NCBI RefSeq assembly: GCF_023856365.1
Contig: NC_064538.1
Coordinates: 3,985,832-4,049,831 of the forward strand
Reading direction: 5' to 3'
Length of the DNA: 64,000 nucleotides
From: Brienomyrus brachyistius
Lineage: Eukaryota; Chordata; Actinopteri; Osteoglossiformes; Mormyridae
Shown: in pieces, positions 26,413 to 35,875 of the stretch
How the letters are laid out: each line of letters opens with the position of its first letter
Position numbering within the stretch: the stretch's first letter is position 1
Notes under the pieces: generated by a model
What the model was told of the DNA's origin: nothing
The model's input: only the letters and a program-made list of their open reading frames with translations
The model's database searches: none
Made by a program: the position numbers and the translations under genes

Positions 26413-27794
26413 CACCCTTTCATTAATAACTGCAGCCGTTTTATTGGTTTCTTCTTCTACATGTTGAATGTTTATTGCTTTAGTATGATGATCACATGGG
26501 AAGGTAATGGTGGATGAGAAGCCTTTGGGGATCAGACCTGTGACGCACCCACAATACTGCCCCCTATAGGTGCACTCAGCTGAGACTAATATTCATACTG
26601 CTGAGCCATTTGCATTTAACAGCAGGGGGCTGCAAAGGCTCAGAAGTTGTGATAAAAGCCTGTGATACCTGTATATAAAAGTCCTCCCATTGTAACTGAG
26701 TGCAAAATGTCTTTTATGAGAGTTTTCTGTTTCTGCTCCCACTTCAGATACGACTCAGCAGTGTAGAAAATTTGAAACTGACCTGTTCGTCTGCATTCCT
26801 TTCTGGATTTGCTGGAACACAGATTTGCACGAGAGGTTTCATTGTACTGCTTCAGTACTTCAGTAATGCTGAGCACATGTCAGTCCCTACCTTACGGCTG
26901 TCCTCCGTTGCTTTGTCGCCCTTTCTGGAAATTTCTTATGAAAAGTGACCAGCACAGCTGTTGGGCGGAGTTTGTCCTGGACGCCATACCAGTCTATGCA
27001 CACAAATGGAATATCAGGCACAGCGGTAATATGTGAGATATCCAAAGTCCACAGAGACAGAGCAACTGTATGTACTTTCCATACCCCTGGAATAGTGCAG
27101 CGTGCAGTCAATAACCAACTGAATACATGTCAATATGAACTACAGTAAAAACAGGAAAATCTTGTTTTGTAATGACTGTATTGATGCATCTGTATTCTCA
27201 GGATTTACAGGGAATAATTTTTTTATTTGGTCTTATTTAAGTTCAGTGACACAAGAAGCTTATTAAATGCAATAATCTGAGGTCATGATATATTATATAG
27301 GTTATTATATTCTTAGGTTTTACAGGAAAAAAAAATAGTTTTTTAAGTTTCTAAGATGATTTACAGAGCTTACCGCACTTTTTAACGCTGACTAGTTTAT
27401 TGGCAGCTAGACACACAGCCCGAAATCTGATGAAATCCCAATAGGCACAGAAGCCGGAACTTATCGCAATGTGTTGATTAAAACATGAAAGGTCAACCTT
27501 TTTAGCATTTATACCACTTTATCTAAAATTTATATTGTGGATTGTACAGTCACCTGCGGGCGCTGGCTCAGGCCTCACCAGCCCTTTCACACGAAAGAGC
27601 CTTGATACTATTTTCATCATTAAACTCTTTCATCCTTTGCTCATAACTTTGAACTGTTGCTTCTTTACATTACAGTTATAGTCATCTTCTGAAATTTTGA
27701 TGGCTGGTGTTGCATCAGCTACATGGGCTCCGGGGTAGGCAAAATAATTCCCGTTTTGAAATTTAGAAGAGAAATTTTAATGTAGTAAAACACA

Positions 27795-28056
27795 CGCTTG
27801 TGGGACTTTTACTAACACAAAAATGTTCTGAGGGCGGAAGGAAAATGATTGTTTCAGAGAGATAACCAATCAGATTGTAGAGGAGGTGGGACCAAGTAAC
27901 CAGAGGAGGTAGAACCAAGACATCTGATTGGTTGATCCTGAGTCCTCTAGTTGCTTGCACCCACCTCCTTTACAATCTGATTGGTTATCTCTCTGAACCA
28001 ATCATTTTTCCTTCCGTCCTCAGAACATTTTTGTGTTAGTAAAAGTCCCATGAGCG
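27795..28056. mobile_element. Foldback MITE with CCAAT-rich core, copy 2
   Basis: 262 bp. Long, nearly complete palindrome: left arm begins CGCTTGTGGGACTTTTACTA, right arm ends TAGTAAAAGTCCCATGAGCG. Core repeats of ACCAATCAGATTGTAGAGG and their complements. No clear target duplication. Would lie in the gpr153 3' UTR if the 28599 poly(A) signal is used. Confidence 0.8.
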
Positions 28057-28598
28057 AAACACACATATCTTGGGAGGACACTGCCTCAACTGCAACCATA
28101 AAAATACAAATAAAAGTATATTTACTGCTACCTACTGCCTAGCTGGTCCTTTACCTCCAGATTTGAAGGTGGGGGAGGTTAGTTCTTTTTGTACGTTTAA
28201 AAAAAAAAATCATATACAAAGGCAATAGTCACTGGACTGGTTCTGATTTCATTGGGTTCTCTTCAACATCTATACACAAATATGCATGCACACATATTGG
28301 ATTGGATTTCTCTCAGTATGTTTCTCCAGAAAAAGAAAATCATACAGTCATTGAAATGCAACTTGTAACACATATCTACTGGACTCTGAGCAGACCTAAA
28401 TTTTCAGTGATATTTTTCACACCTATATTAGTAAAAAAAATCACAAACAATTACAAACCTTTGTTAATTTCTTCTGAAAATTAATTTCTCGTATATATGT
28501 ATGTACATACCCTCTTCTGTTTAAAGCGAATGACTGTCAAACTAATGAAATGTTTGGTGTTTATGTTGTACAACTGATGATTATGTTTCAAAAGGACA

Positions 28599-28604
28599 AA
28601 TAAA
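28599..28604 (+). terminator. gpr153: Candidate gpr153 poly(A) signal
   Basis: AATAAA hexamer in the gene's sense, about 2.2 kb past the stop codon, preceded and followed by T-rich sequence. Other weaker signals upstream cannot be excluded. Confidence 0.35.
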
Positions 28605-29116
28605 CTGAAGTTAAGCTGAAATGGAAAACACCATTGCTATTGATCTGAAATTGCCTTTATCTCTTTTACATTCATACAGGATTTTGGTTGGTTTTCTTCA
28701 GAAATGGGAATCCAGATTTACATGGATATAAACTAATTTATATTTGCAGTGTTTGCTGATGCCTTGGTGTTCCGCACTCTGGGAGGTTTAAGTTCCTAAA
28801 TCCCCAGTCAGACCACAAGCCTGGAACCGTAATGCTGCAGTACCAGCTGCTGAACATCTCACACTGTGATCTATATTCAAGATCTTCTTGCTATTTCAAA
28901 CATAATAATCGACGACTTTGCATTTCATGCCCGTGGTTCTAAAGGAGAGAAAATGTTGAGATTGTCTCAGAACATGAATACTAGGTGATATTTAGTAATC
29001 AGCGTTAATTTCTTGACGTATTCATGGGCAGTTATGTGAATCAGAACCCGACAACTGGAAAGTGTCATTAGCAAAGTGAAAAAGCCAATGTAATTAATTC
29101 ATGTAAGTGAAAATGA

Positions 29117-29503
29117 GCCAGGCGGTGCAGTGGTCAGCGCTGTTGCCTCACCTCTGGGACCCGGGTTCGAGCCTCTCCCAGGGCTGCATGGGTGTGGAGT
29201 TTGCATGTTCTCCCCATGTCATTGTGGAGTTTCCTCTGGGTACTCCGGTTTCCTCCACAGTCCAAAAACATGCTGAGGCTAATTGGAGCTACCAAATTGT
29301 CCATAGGTGTGAGTGAATGGTGTGTGAGTGTGAGTGTGTCCTCTGATAGGTTGGTGCCCCATCCTGGGCTGCTCCCTGCCTTGTGCCCGTAGCCTCCCAG
29401 ATAGGCTCCACATCCTCCTCAACCCTGAGTAGGACAATTGGGTACAGAAAATGGATGGATGGATGGATGGATGGATGGATGGATGGATGGATGGATGGAT
29501 GGA
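29117..29503 (+). mobile_element. tRNA-derived SINE-like element with (ATGG)n tail
   Basis: Head with box A/B-like GGCGGTGCAGTGGTCAGCGC and GGTTCGAGCCTC, a body with CATGTTCTCCCCATG, GGTACTCCGGTTTCCTCC and CTAATTGGAG, and a tail of AAAATGGATGG repeated to 29503. Several truncated relatives lie elsewhere in the window. Confidence 0.8.
29450..29503 (+). repeat. (ATGG)n microsatellite
   Basis: About 13 units forming the SINE tail. Confidence 0.9.
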
Positions 29504-30353
29504 AAACAAACCTGCGCTGAACCGCTGGGACGTTCAGCTCTCACAGTAACGATCTGCTGGCACAAGTTGGTAGGAAATCACAAACCAGCTCATGACAAAT
29601 TTCCATCTTTTCATTCTGCTTGGGTTAGATATAGAGCCTGAGAATATTCATTGGTTCTTAAATGCTAGGAGGTACAGAATAGAGAACAGAGAGGCCATTG
29701 TTCTGTCACTGTATGGTGCTTCAGTGTGTAGCATTAGAACCCAAAATAATTGCTCGGTTGGGGGTCATGGGACGTTCTTAGGAGGAGGGGAGGAGGGGGG
29801 GTAAATGCCCCATATGAAAGCTGCACTGAGGACAGATGGTGATTGACTGGTAGTCAGCAGAATCTTTGCCTTTTCTTTGCTGCTTACAGCATCTCAATCA
29901 AACAACCACAAGTATTCGAAAGCACTGCCATGCTGGACTGAATGAGGAAGTGTAGATGGTGAAGGAGACGTAGATCGTGTCTCCACCGAGCATATTGGTG
30001 TTGGGCAGTCATCTGAAGCTGGTCGCTTCCAAGAAAGGTTTGGCTGTTGTACTAGGGAGTGAAATACTTATTTCTTCCATAAAATGCCCATTTATATGAA
30101 TTTAAGGAGTGTGCATTGATTACAGCAACGTTGCTACACCCACCACACAACAAAGCACCTCAGGGATGAGACCCGAGGACATGCAGCAGCTGATACCTCA
30201 GCACCATGCTAATCCGAATGGAACTGTGGGAGTTTTCCCAGGGGCTGAAGTGCCAATCCTGCTACCAACCCCCAAATTTTCCTGCAAGATGGAAAATCTC
30301 CTTGCAGGGCTGGATGTAGCTTAAAATCTTACCCAGAATAAAGCAATTATAGA

Positions 30354-30473
30354 TTAAGGGCTTGCTCAAGGGCCCACAGGAGTAAGATCACTCCTGGCAT
30401 TCATGGGATTCAAACCAACAATCTTCCGGTTGCAGGTATAGATCTTGAGCCTCTGAGCCACCACTCTGCCCTT
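30354..30473 (-). mobile_element. Second tRNA-derived SINE family, antisense
   Basis: On the minus strand: GTGGCTCAGAGGCTCAAGAT (box A-like), then GGTTTGAATCCCATGA (box B), and GGGCCCTTGAGCAAGCC. Related to pieces at 59248 and 62388. Confidence 0.7.
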
Positions 30474-30523
30474 TATATGAACAGGTGAAAGAAATGGCTT
30501 TTCTTGGATAAAATGAGAGAGCG

Positions 30524-30526
<3 letters not shown>

Positions 30527-30560
<34 letters not shown>
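30527..30560 (+). repeat. (GA)n microsatellite
   Basis: GA run of over 30 bases with a short imperfect start. Confidence 0.85.
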
Positions 30561-30562
<2 letters not shown>

Positions 30563-33017
30563 CAGGCCACAACCAAAGAGCTGCCTCACTGGAAAGGTTT
30601 CAGAGCTAAAGTGATGAGTCATGACAGACATTAACTATTCATGTGTCCCGACAGGCTACAGACGGAACCGGAGACAGAACTGAAACATGCATGGGTAGTA
30701 TGATGTGCATCTTTCACCAAGGAGGTCTGGAAATGCCGTAGTCCATCAGCGGTTTACAGTCTGCGCAGTCTGTGCAGTATGCGCAGTCGCTGGAGCAGCC
30801 TGCGGACAGACACCATGCCTTTTATAGACTCCATGGGCGCATCTTCCTAGAGCATTTTTCCACATATCTTTGTCATGACCTGACTGGTCAAAATAAACAC
30901 TAAATGGTAAAACCTTTCAATGAATAAATATTATTTGATTATTACAATTTCACCTATAAAGAGCCACAATATAAAGCCCATTAAACCTGATAATTATGGC
31001 TGATTATCAAATACACGGCTGATTCATTAATCACAGAAATTCCTTAAGCCTTAACATATAATTAATGCCAGAATATTGGCATTACAGGACCAGAGCAGAC
31101 TAGGAGGCTCCGGAACAGAATGAAGTCTGGATTCTTTACAGTGCCTTTGGAGGTGTAATAACTTAATTAATTATTGAGCAAAGCCTGTGACCCCCCCCCC
31201 CCCCCCCCCAGCATTTGTACTTGCTCTTATTTATTACCATAATGTTTAAAATAAACATGTTAATTGAACTGTTTTGTTACCTTCATTTATAATAATTAGT
31301 TGGTACATATTTTGCTATTTTGAATCATTAGCATGTTTAACTCAAATTTTAAAGTTTTTACACATATGAAAGATAAATCATCTGAACAAAAGACAATATG
31401 TTTGCACGACTTTTGATGTTTGTAATTCTTAGCATGTTAAACTAAAAATCAGAAGTTTTTATAGATATGAAAGTTAGATTACCTGAATAAAAAATAGTTG
31501 TCACAACAATAGGTGGTTTTCTTCAAAACTTAAAATTTCGAGTCCTCAAAACTCAAAAATCTAGTGCACTAAGTTCCCTTGAAATTTTAGGTTGTCTTAA
31601 CTTTTTCTTTTTTACAGTGCAGTTTTGTATCATTGTTCAAAAACACAGTTAGGCAAAGCATGGTGTGAAAATTGTCCATTTATTGTGTGTGTGGCATCTG
31701 ATTTGCTATCTTCCTAGAACAGGCTCCAGGTGCCCTGTTGCCCTGCAGGAAATAACCTTCCGGGGAAGGCGGACGAATGAGCACTATCTCACTCTACAAG
31801 GAATAACAAAGAGTTCTGTAAGTACCTGAAAACCCCATCCGAGTACTAGCAGCACAAATTAGGTGCTCATTTTACATTGCATTGATTAATTACCGTCATC
31901 CTTGTGTGTGATATTACATGTGTTCATGTACATAAAACTTGGCATCACTTTAATAGATAGATAGACTGACGGACAGACAGACAGACAGACAAATACTCGT
32001 CCCAAACAAAACTGTTTGTATCAATTTATTTCAGGTTTAGATTAACACATACAAAAAATAGCAGTACCATTTTTTCAAGAAACTTTTTTATAAATAGCAC
32101 AGATGTAGGCTATATAACTATACACAACAGAATAACATTTCTTAAATAGTTTCAGCGACCTTTTAATATCTTTTAAGGTGCCCCCCTCCCCCCGCTATAT
32201 AAAAATGCTAGTACTTTTGTTTCCATAAATTTGTCAGCCGTAATGGGGCGTGTTTCCCAACGCTAGAAAAAAAATTACACGGTAATAACGCAAATTAAAC
32301 AAGCAGCAAGCCGGATCTCACGCTGTTATTGGCGCAATTATACGCCGAATTAGCGTCTCTTAGCGGCGCCTTTTTTTCGGGACCACCCAAGACACACAGG
32401 CCTACGTCGTTATATCAAAAAAGTGTTCTTTAGTTGGTTTATAAAAAATGATAAGCCATTTTTTTAAAATGTAAATGAATAATTATTTACATGTAAGACA
32501 AGGCCTACACATTTGTTAGAATTTTAGTTTAAATTGTCACGCAGCAATTTTTGTATTTTATATAATATTCATCTTTTTTTGTATGCCTATACTTTTCAAT
32601 GTAATATATTTATCTGTAAATAAACGCAAGCTTATCCTCCATCTGTTCCGTTTCAGCACAGTTCATCCGACAATGCCTTTTTGGTATTGTAGTATTACAG
32701 CGGGACTGTTTTGTCCGGAGAGCTTTTAAACTCCACTAAAGACGGGATTTGCCACTTAGCATTCGTTTAAAGCTCGTCTGCCTCTTACGAGCGCTCGGAT
32801 AGACACAGTGTAATGCAAATGGTACAGCCCTTCTTTTTCTGCTCAAACGACCTTTCACTGCGGGCAATAATAAAGGTGGATGTTTGAAGAATATAAGGGG
32901 TTCATGCAAGTCATGGGTGAAGATGCGCTATAGGCTACACATGCTTTTTAAATAAAAGTGTCTGGGGGGAAAACTGTACGTCCCGAAAAAGTTCCAGATG
33001 GGCAATACATTCAGTCA

Positions 33018-33130
33018 ATGGCATAACTTTGGGTTGAGCATAGGGGGTCCGGGGGGTTGCATTGGCTGATTTTGATTATTGGGGGGGGGGGTGTTAGAAC
33101 CCCCTATCTCCCCATAATTTACGCCCATGA
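33018..33130 (-). repeat. C-rich interspersed repeat, copy 2 (inverted)
   Basis: On the minus strand: TCATGGGCGTAAATTATGGG, then CCCCCAATAATCAAAATC and AGCCAATGCAACCCCCC. Inverted relative to the copy 300 bp to the right. Confidence 0.6.
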
Positions 33131-33429
33131 TTTCAGTACAGTTTGGTAGTCTTGCTGAATGATTTCGCTAATATAAATATATACCTACATCGACGGAGAA
33201 ATAACAGGTGTAAGCAATACGCCTGTTATGCGTTTAACGACTACATGATGACTAAACTTCATTATTGGTCAGTGAGTCCGCGCCTTCTCGCCTTGAAAAC
33301 TGAACTGAATTTAAACGCTTTGTGAAGGACTGGGGTGCGGGGGGGCGTTTCCGTGACTTCCTGCATGCGAGGTGTCGCTCTCCCTAAGTTATTCGATAGG
33401 CAGATCAGGTTCTGTCTTAATAATACGCA

Positions 33430-33592
33430 CATGCATGGGCGTAAATTACGGGGGACACAACCCCCCCCCCCCCCACCCCCAATAAGTCAAAACCAGCTAA
33501 TACAACCCCCCAGTAATCATGTTTCTCCTGTAATGGGTGGACCCCCCCCTCCAATGTTCCAGCCAAAGCTACGCCCTTGCGCTCATGGATAT
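33430..33592 (+). repeat. C-rich interspersed repeat, copy 3
   Basis: GCATGGGCGTAAATTACGGG, C-runs, CCCCCAATAAGTCAAAACC, AGCTAATACAACCCCCCAG and CCAAAGCTACGCCC. It makes an inverted pair with copy 2. Confidence 0.6.
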
Positions 33593-34329
33593 TATTATCC
33601 AAATTAAAATAGCTATAAAACATGTTCTCTAACATTCAGACGCAATTACATGTATCTTTAATATCCATTTCTTAAATTAAAATGAGTCTCGTAATATTTC
33701 ACATTTTTGTAGAAAAATCATCAGCCTGCCCCACCCAAAAAAAAATATCAGTGGCAATATTTTGTTTATGTCTATCGTTATAATGGTTGGTTTTACGGCT
33801 CCCAAAAGGCGTGTAATAGACAATTATGTGATTCGATTAAATGTTAACAAGTATTCGCCACAACCAGCATTTACGACGCACGACCGTCGCAAATGTATTT
33901 TGCTCAGTATCAAAACAGATTAGGCTACATGAAATGACGAGTGAATAAGAGGAGCTATTAGCCTATTTTCAGAACTTCAGGACTGAATAGCAACCAGGTA
34001 GTTTTATTTAAAAATACAGGCTAGATACAGAGCCTCAGTATGTGGTTAACGCAATGTGGGTCATTTTGGATGTCGGATTCATTGTCGGTTATTAATATTA
34101 TTATTATTTCTAAAAACTGTTTGGCATTAACAGCCTTTGATATATTAATAAATACTCATTTAAGTCTTAATGAATTTATTTGTCAAAGATCAAGTCGGTC
34201 AACCATATTTTAAGTGTTTTATTACAAAATGCTACTATATATTTTATATAGGTTACAATGTAAATTTAACAACATGCAAATCAGAAGGAAATCATACCGA
34301 TTACAGCATACCTCAGTAATAGATAATCT

Positions 34330-34335
34330 TTTATT
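34330..34335 (-). terminator. hes3: Candidate hes3 poly(A) signal very close to the stop
   Basis: AATAAA on the minus strand begins 13 nt after the TAG of hes3 (stop at 34351-34349). If used, the mRNA would have a 3' UTR of only about 30-40 nt. Further minus-strand signals exist downstream (for example near 34215), so this may be one of several. Confidence 0.4.
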
Positions 34336-34348
34336 TAAATTCAGCATT

Positions 34349-35565
34349 CTACCAAGGGCGCCAAAAATCTTGTGAGCTGAGCACGGCGTGCTTCATACTA
34401 CTCGACCTTTCAGTAAGGCACCTGTTGTTGGAATTCCAGGATTTCATACGGGTTTTCTCCCAGGCTTGATGTCCATTGCACAGCTTTACATGCTCCTGTA
34501 TAACTTCTGTTGTTTTAGAAAGTGAGGACATGTTCACGTACGTGCTTTTTTTCTTGTCCCGCATTATGTGGCGAACTGTGTTATGCGCCATGCTGGAGCC
34601 CTGTTCCTCTTCCGTTGATCTGGGATCCTTCCTTTCTATGGATTCCAGCGGCACACGGCTGCTGTCCGCGGTGCTGGAGTCCTGAATTGGCGCGGAAAGG
34701 CTTCTGGACAGACGGTCGAGGACGTTCAGGCGGAGCGTCCTGCTCCAACCATTCGTCAATTGAAGGTATCGATTCACACCAGCTAGACAACTTCTGAAAC
34801 CTGCCTGGTACTCTGCCAAATTGGCATCCACCGTGGAGCCTTAAAAGAAATGAGGAAGAAACAGTGCATGGTTATACGGTGTTTCCCAACCCAGTCCTCG
34901 GGAACCCCAGGCGGTTCATGTTTTTGCTTCCTCTCGGCTCCTAGCGCACGTGTACCAGGTATTCGATGTTCCTGATTGGCTGGGAGCTGGGGGGGAGCAA
35001 AAACGTGGGCTGTTCGGGGTCAGCGAGGACTGGGTTGGGAAACACTTGGTTAAGATAATGACAACAATAATAAGTGTAGTAGAAGGATTTGACATAAAGT
35101 AGACCTGGAGATATTGATGATAATAAGGATCTTACCACGTTGTCTTCTCTGAAGATTCCGCAAATGTTTCACTGTCATTTCCAAAATATCGGCCTTCTCA
35201 AGTTTCCGTTTTCGAACCTGCGAAACGTATTTCATAATTTAATATAATCAGAATAATATGCATAACTGATTTAACTGATACAAAAACCCATTTAAAAATC
35301 TACTACTAAATCAACTGAAGACATACATTGTTAGTGTAGTAGGTTTCCAACAGGGACTTCAGCTGATCCAGGCTCTTGTTTATGCGGGCTCTGCGTTTCT
35401 TTTCCATTAAAGGTTTGGAAACCTGAAAAGAATCCCTAGCTGAATACGTTTCTGCTCGTTGTTCTGATTATTGTATTTCTGATGTCCAATGCATGTTCTC
35501 CAAATACACACCTTTTTGCCGCTCATTGTCCTCGTCTTCGCATGGCATTCTGGTGGCGCGTCCAT
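34349..35565 (-). CDS. hes3: HES3/her3, bHLH-Orange transcriptional repressor
   Basis: Four exons on the minus strand join in frame to 240 aa: 35565-35512, 35422-35327, 35217-35136 and 34839-34349, all with GT-AG junctions. Residues about 22-78 form the bHLH domain: a HES-type basic region with the diagnostic proline (KPLMEKKRRARINKSLDQL), a loop, then VRKRKLEKADILEMTVKHLR. The Orange domain follows (EYQAGFRSCLAGVNRYL, about 86-115). A low-complexity Ser/Arg tail ends in the Groucho/TLE-binding WRPW at the C-terminus. The start at 35565 (MDAPPECHAK) is the most upstream in-frame ATG; a second in-frame ATG (MSGKK) begins 13 codons later. Two exons divide the bHLH as in HES genes, and the EKADILE-plus-short-loop sequence resembles mammalian HES3 and zebrafish her3. 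It should act as a nuclear repressor keeping neural progenitors undifferentiated. Convergent with gpr153. Confidence 0.95.
34877..35046. mobile_element. hAT-type MITE inside hes3 intron 3, CAGTGTTTC family, copy 2
   Basis: Inverted ends GTGTTTCCCAACCCAGTCC ... GGACTGGGTTGGGAAACAC with mirrored GGAACCCC and GTTTTTGCT blocks. It fills more than half of the 296-bp last intron of hes3. A flanking TGGTTA is repeated on both sides, suggesting a decayed target duplication. Confidence 0.75.
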
Positions 35566-35639
35566 TTGCGTAAAATCCGGGGTGCGTCCACTAGCCGACC
35601 GCTGTGATGGGACTGACGGAATTTGTACTCGTCACACAA

Positions 35640-35645
35640 TTTATA
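35640..35645 (-). promoter_or_regulatory. hes3: hes3 TATA box
   Basis: TATAAA on the minus strand, 75 bp upstream of the hes3 ATG, predicting a start site near 35610-35615 and a short 5' UTR. A TATA core promoter is common in oscillating and rapidly regulated HES genes. No canonical RBPJ (TGGGAA) site is evident close by, in keeping with reports that HES3 is Notch-independent. Confidence 0.6.
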
Positions 35646-35667
35646 CCGGCAGCCGTTTACCATTTCA

Positions 35668-35675
35668 ATGCAAAT
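35668..35675 (+). promoter_or_regulatory. Octamer (POU-factor) motif upstream of hes3
   Basis: A perfect ATGCAAAT octamer lies just over 20 bp upstream of the hes3 TATA box and directly precedes a second, partly overlapping ATGCATT-type half site. It is a plausible POU-factor (Oct) binding site in a neural progenitor gene. The motif alone is weak evidence. Confidence 0.4.
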
Positions 35676-35833
35676 GCATTACGCCTACTCTACGACTCAA
35701 ATTCACCGTCGCTGAACAGAGAGGCAGGGTAACGTCCAAAATAACTCTTTTTAATTATTTGTTTTTCTTTTTTTTCTTTTAAGGGTTATGTAAGATGACC
35801 TTGGGTTTTAGAAAGGCGCCCACAAATAAAATG

Positions 35834-35834
<1 letters not shown>

Positions 35835-35874
<40 letters not shown>
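35835..35874 (+). repeat. (ATT)n microsatellite upstream of hes3
   Basis: About 13 ATT units, some 160 bp beyond the octamer motif on the upstream side of the hes3 promoter. Confidence 0.9.

Positions 35875-35875
<1 letters not shown>

Larger units (their letters stand above)
26365..28620 (+). other. gpr153: Probable gpr153 3' UTR
   Basis: After the stop comes an (ATT)n-type tract (about 26367-26412), then AT-rich sequence without recognisable coding content. The first well-placed AATAAA followed by T-rich sequence is at 28599-28604, which would give a 3' UTR of about 2.2 kb. A foldback MITE (27795-28056) would lie inside it. This is inference; RNA reads are needed to fix the end. Confidence 0.4.
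28621..34348. other. Intergenic space between convergent gpr153 and hes3
   Basis: No gene found. Contains a tRNA-derived SINE with an ATGG tail (29117-29503), an antisense SINE (30354-30473), a (GA)n tract (about 30527-30560), a poly-C run (about 31192-31210), short GATA/GACA repeats (31955-31990) and two inverted copies of a C-rich repeat (33018-33130 and 33430-33592). Confidence 0.6.

Noticed and set aside
30109..30324. 71-codon frame with Gln/Pro content
   Set aside because: No domain, no splice context, and it lies beside a SINE; probably repeat-derived.
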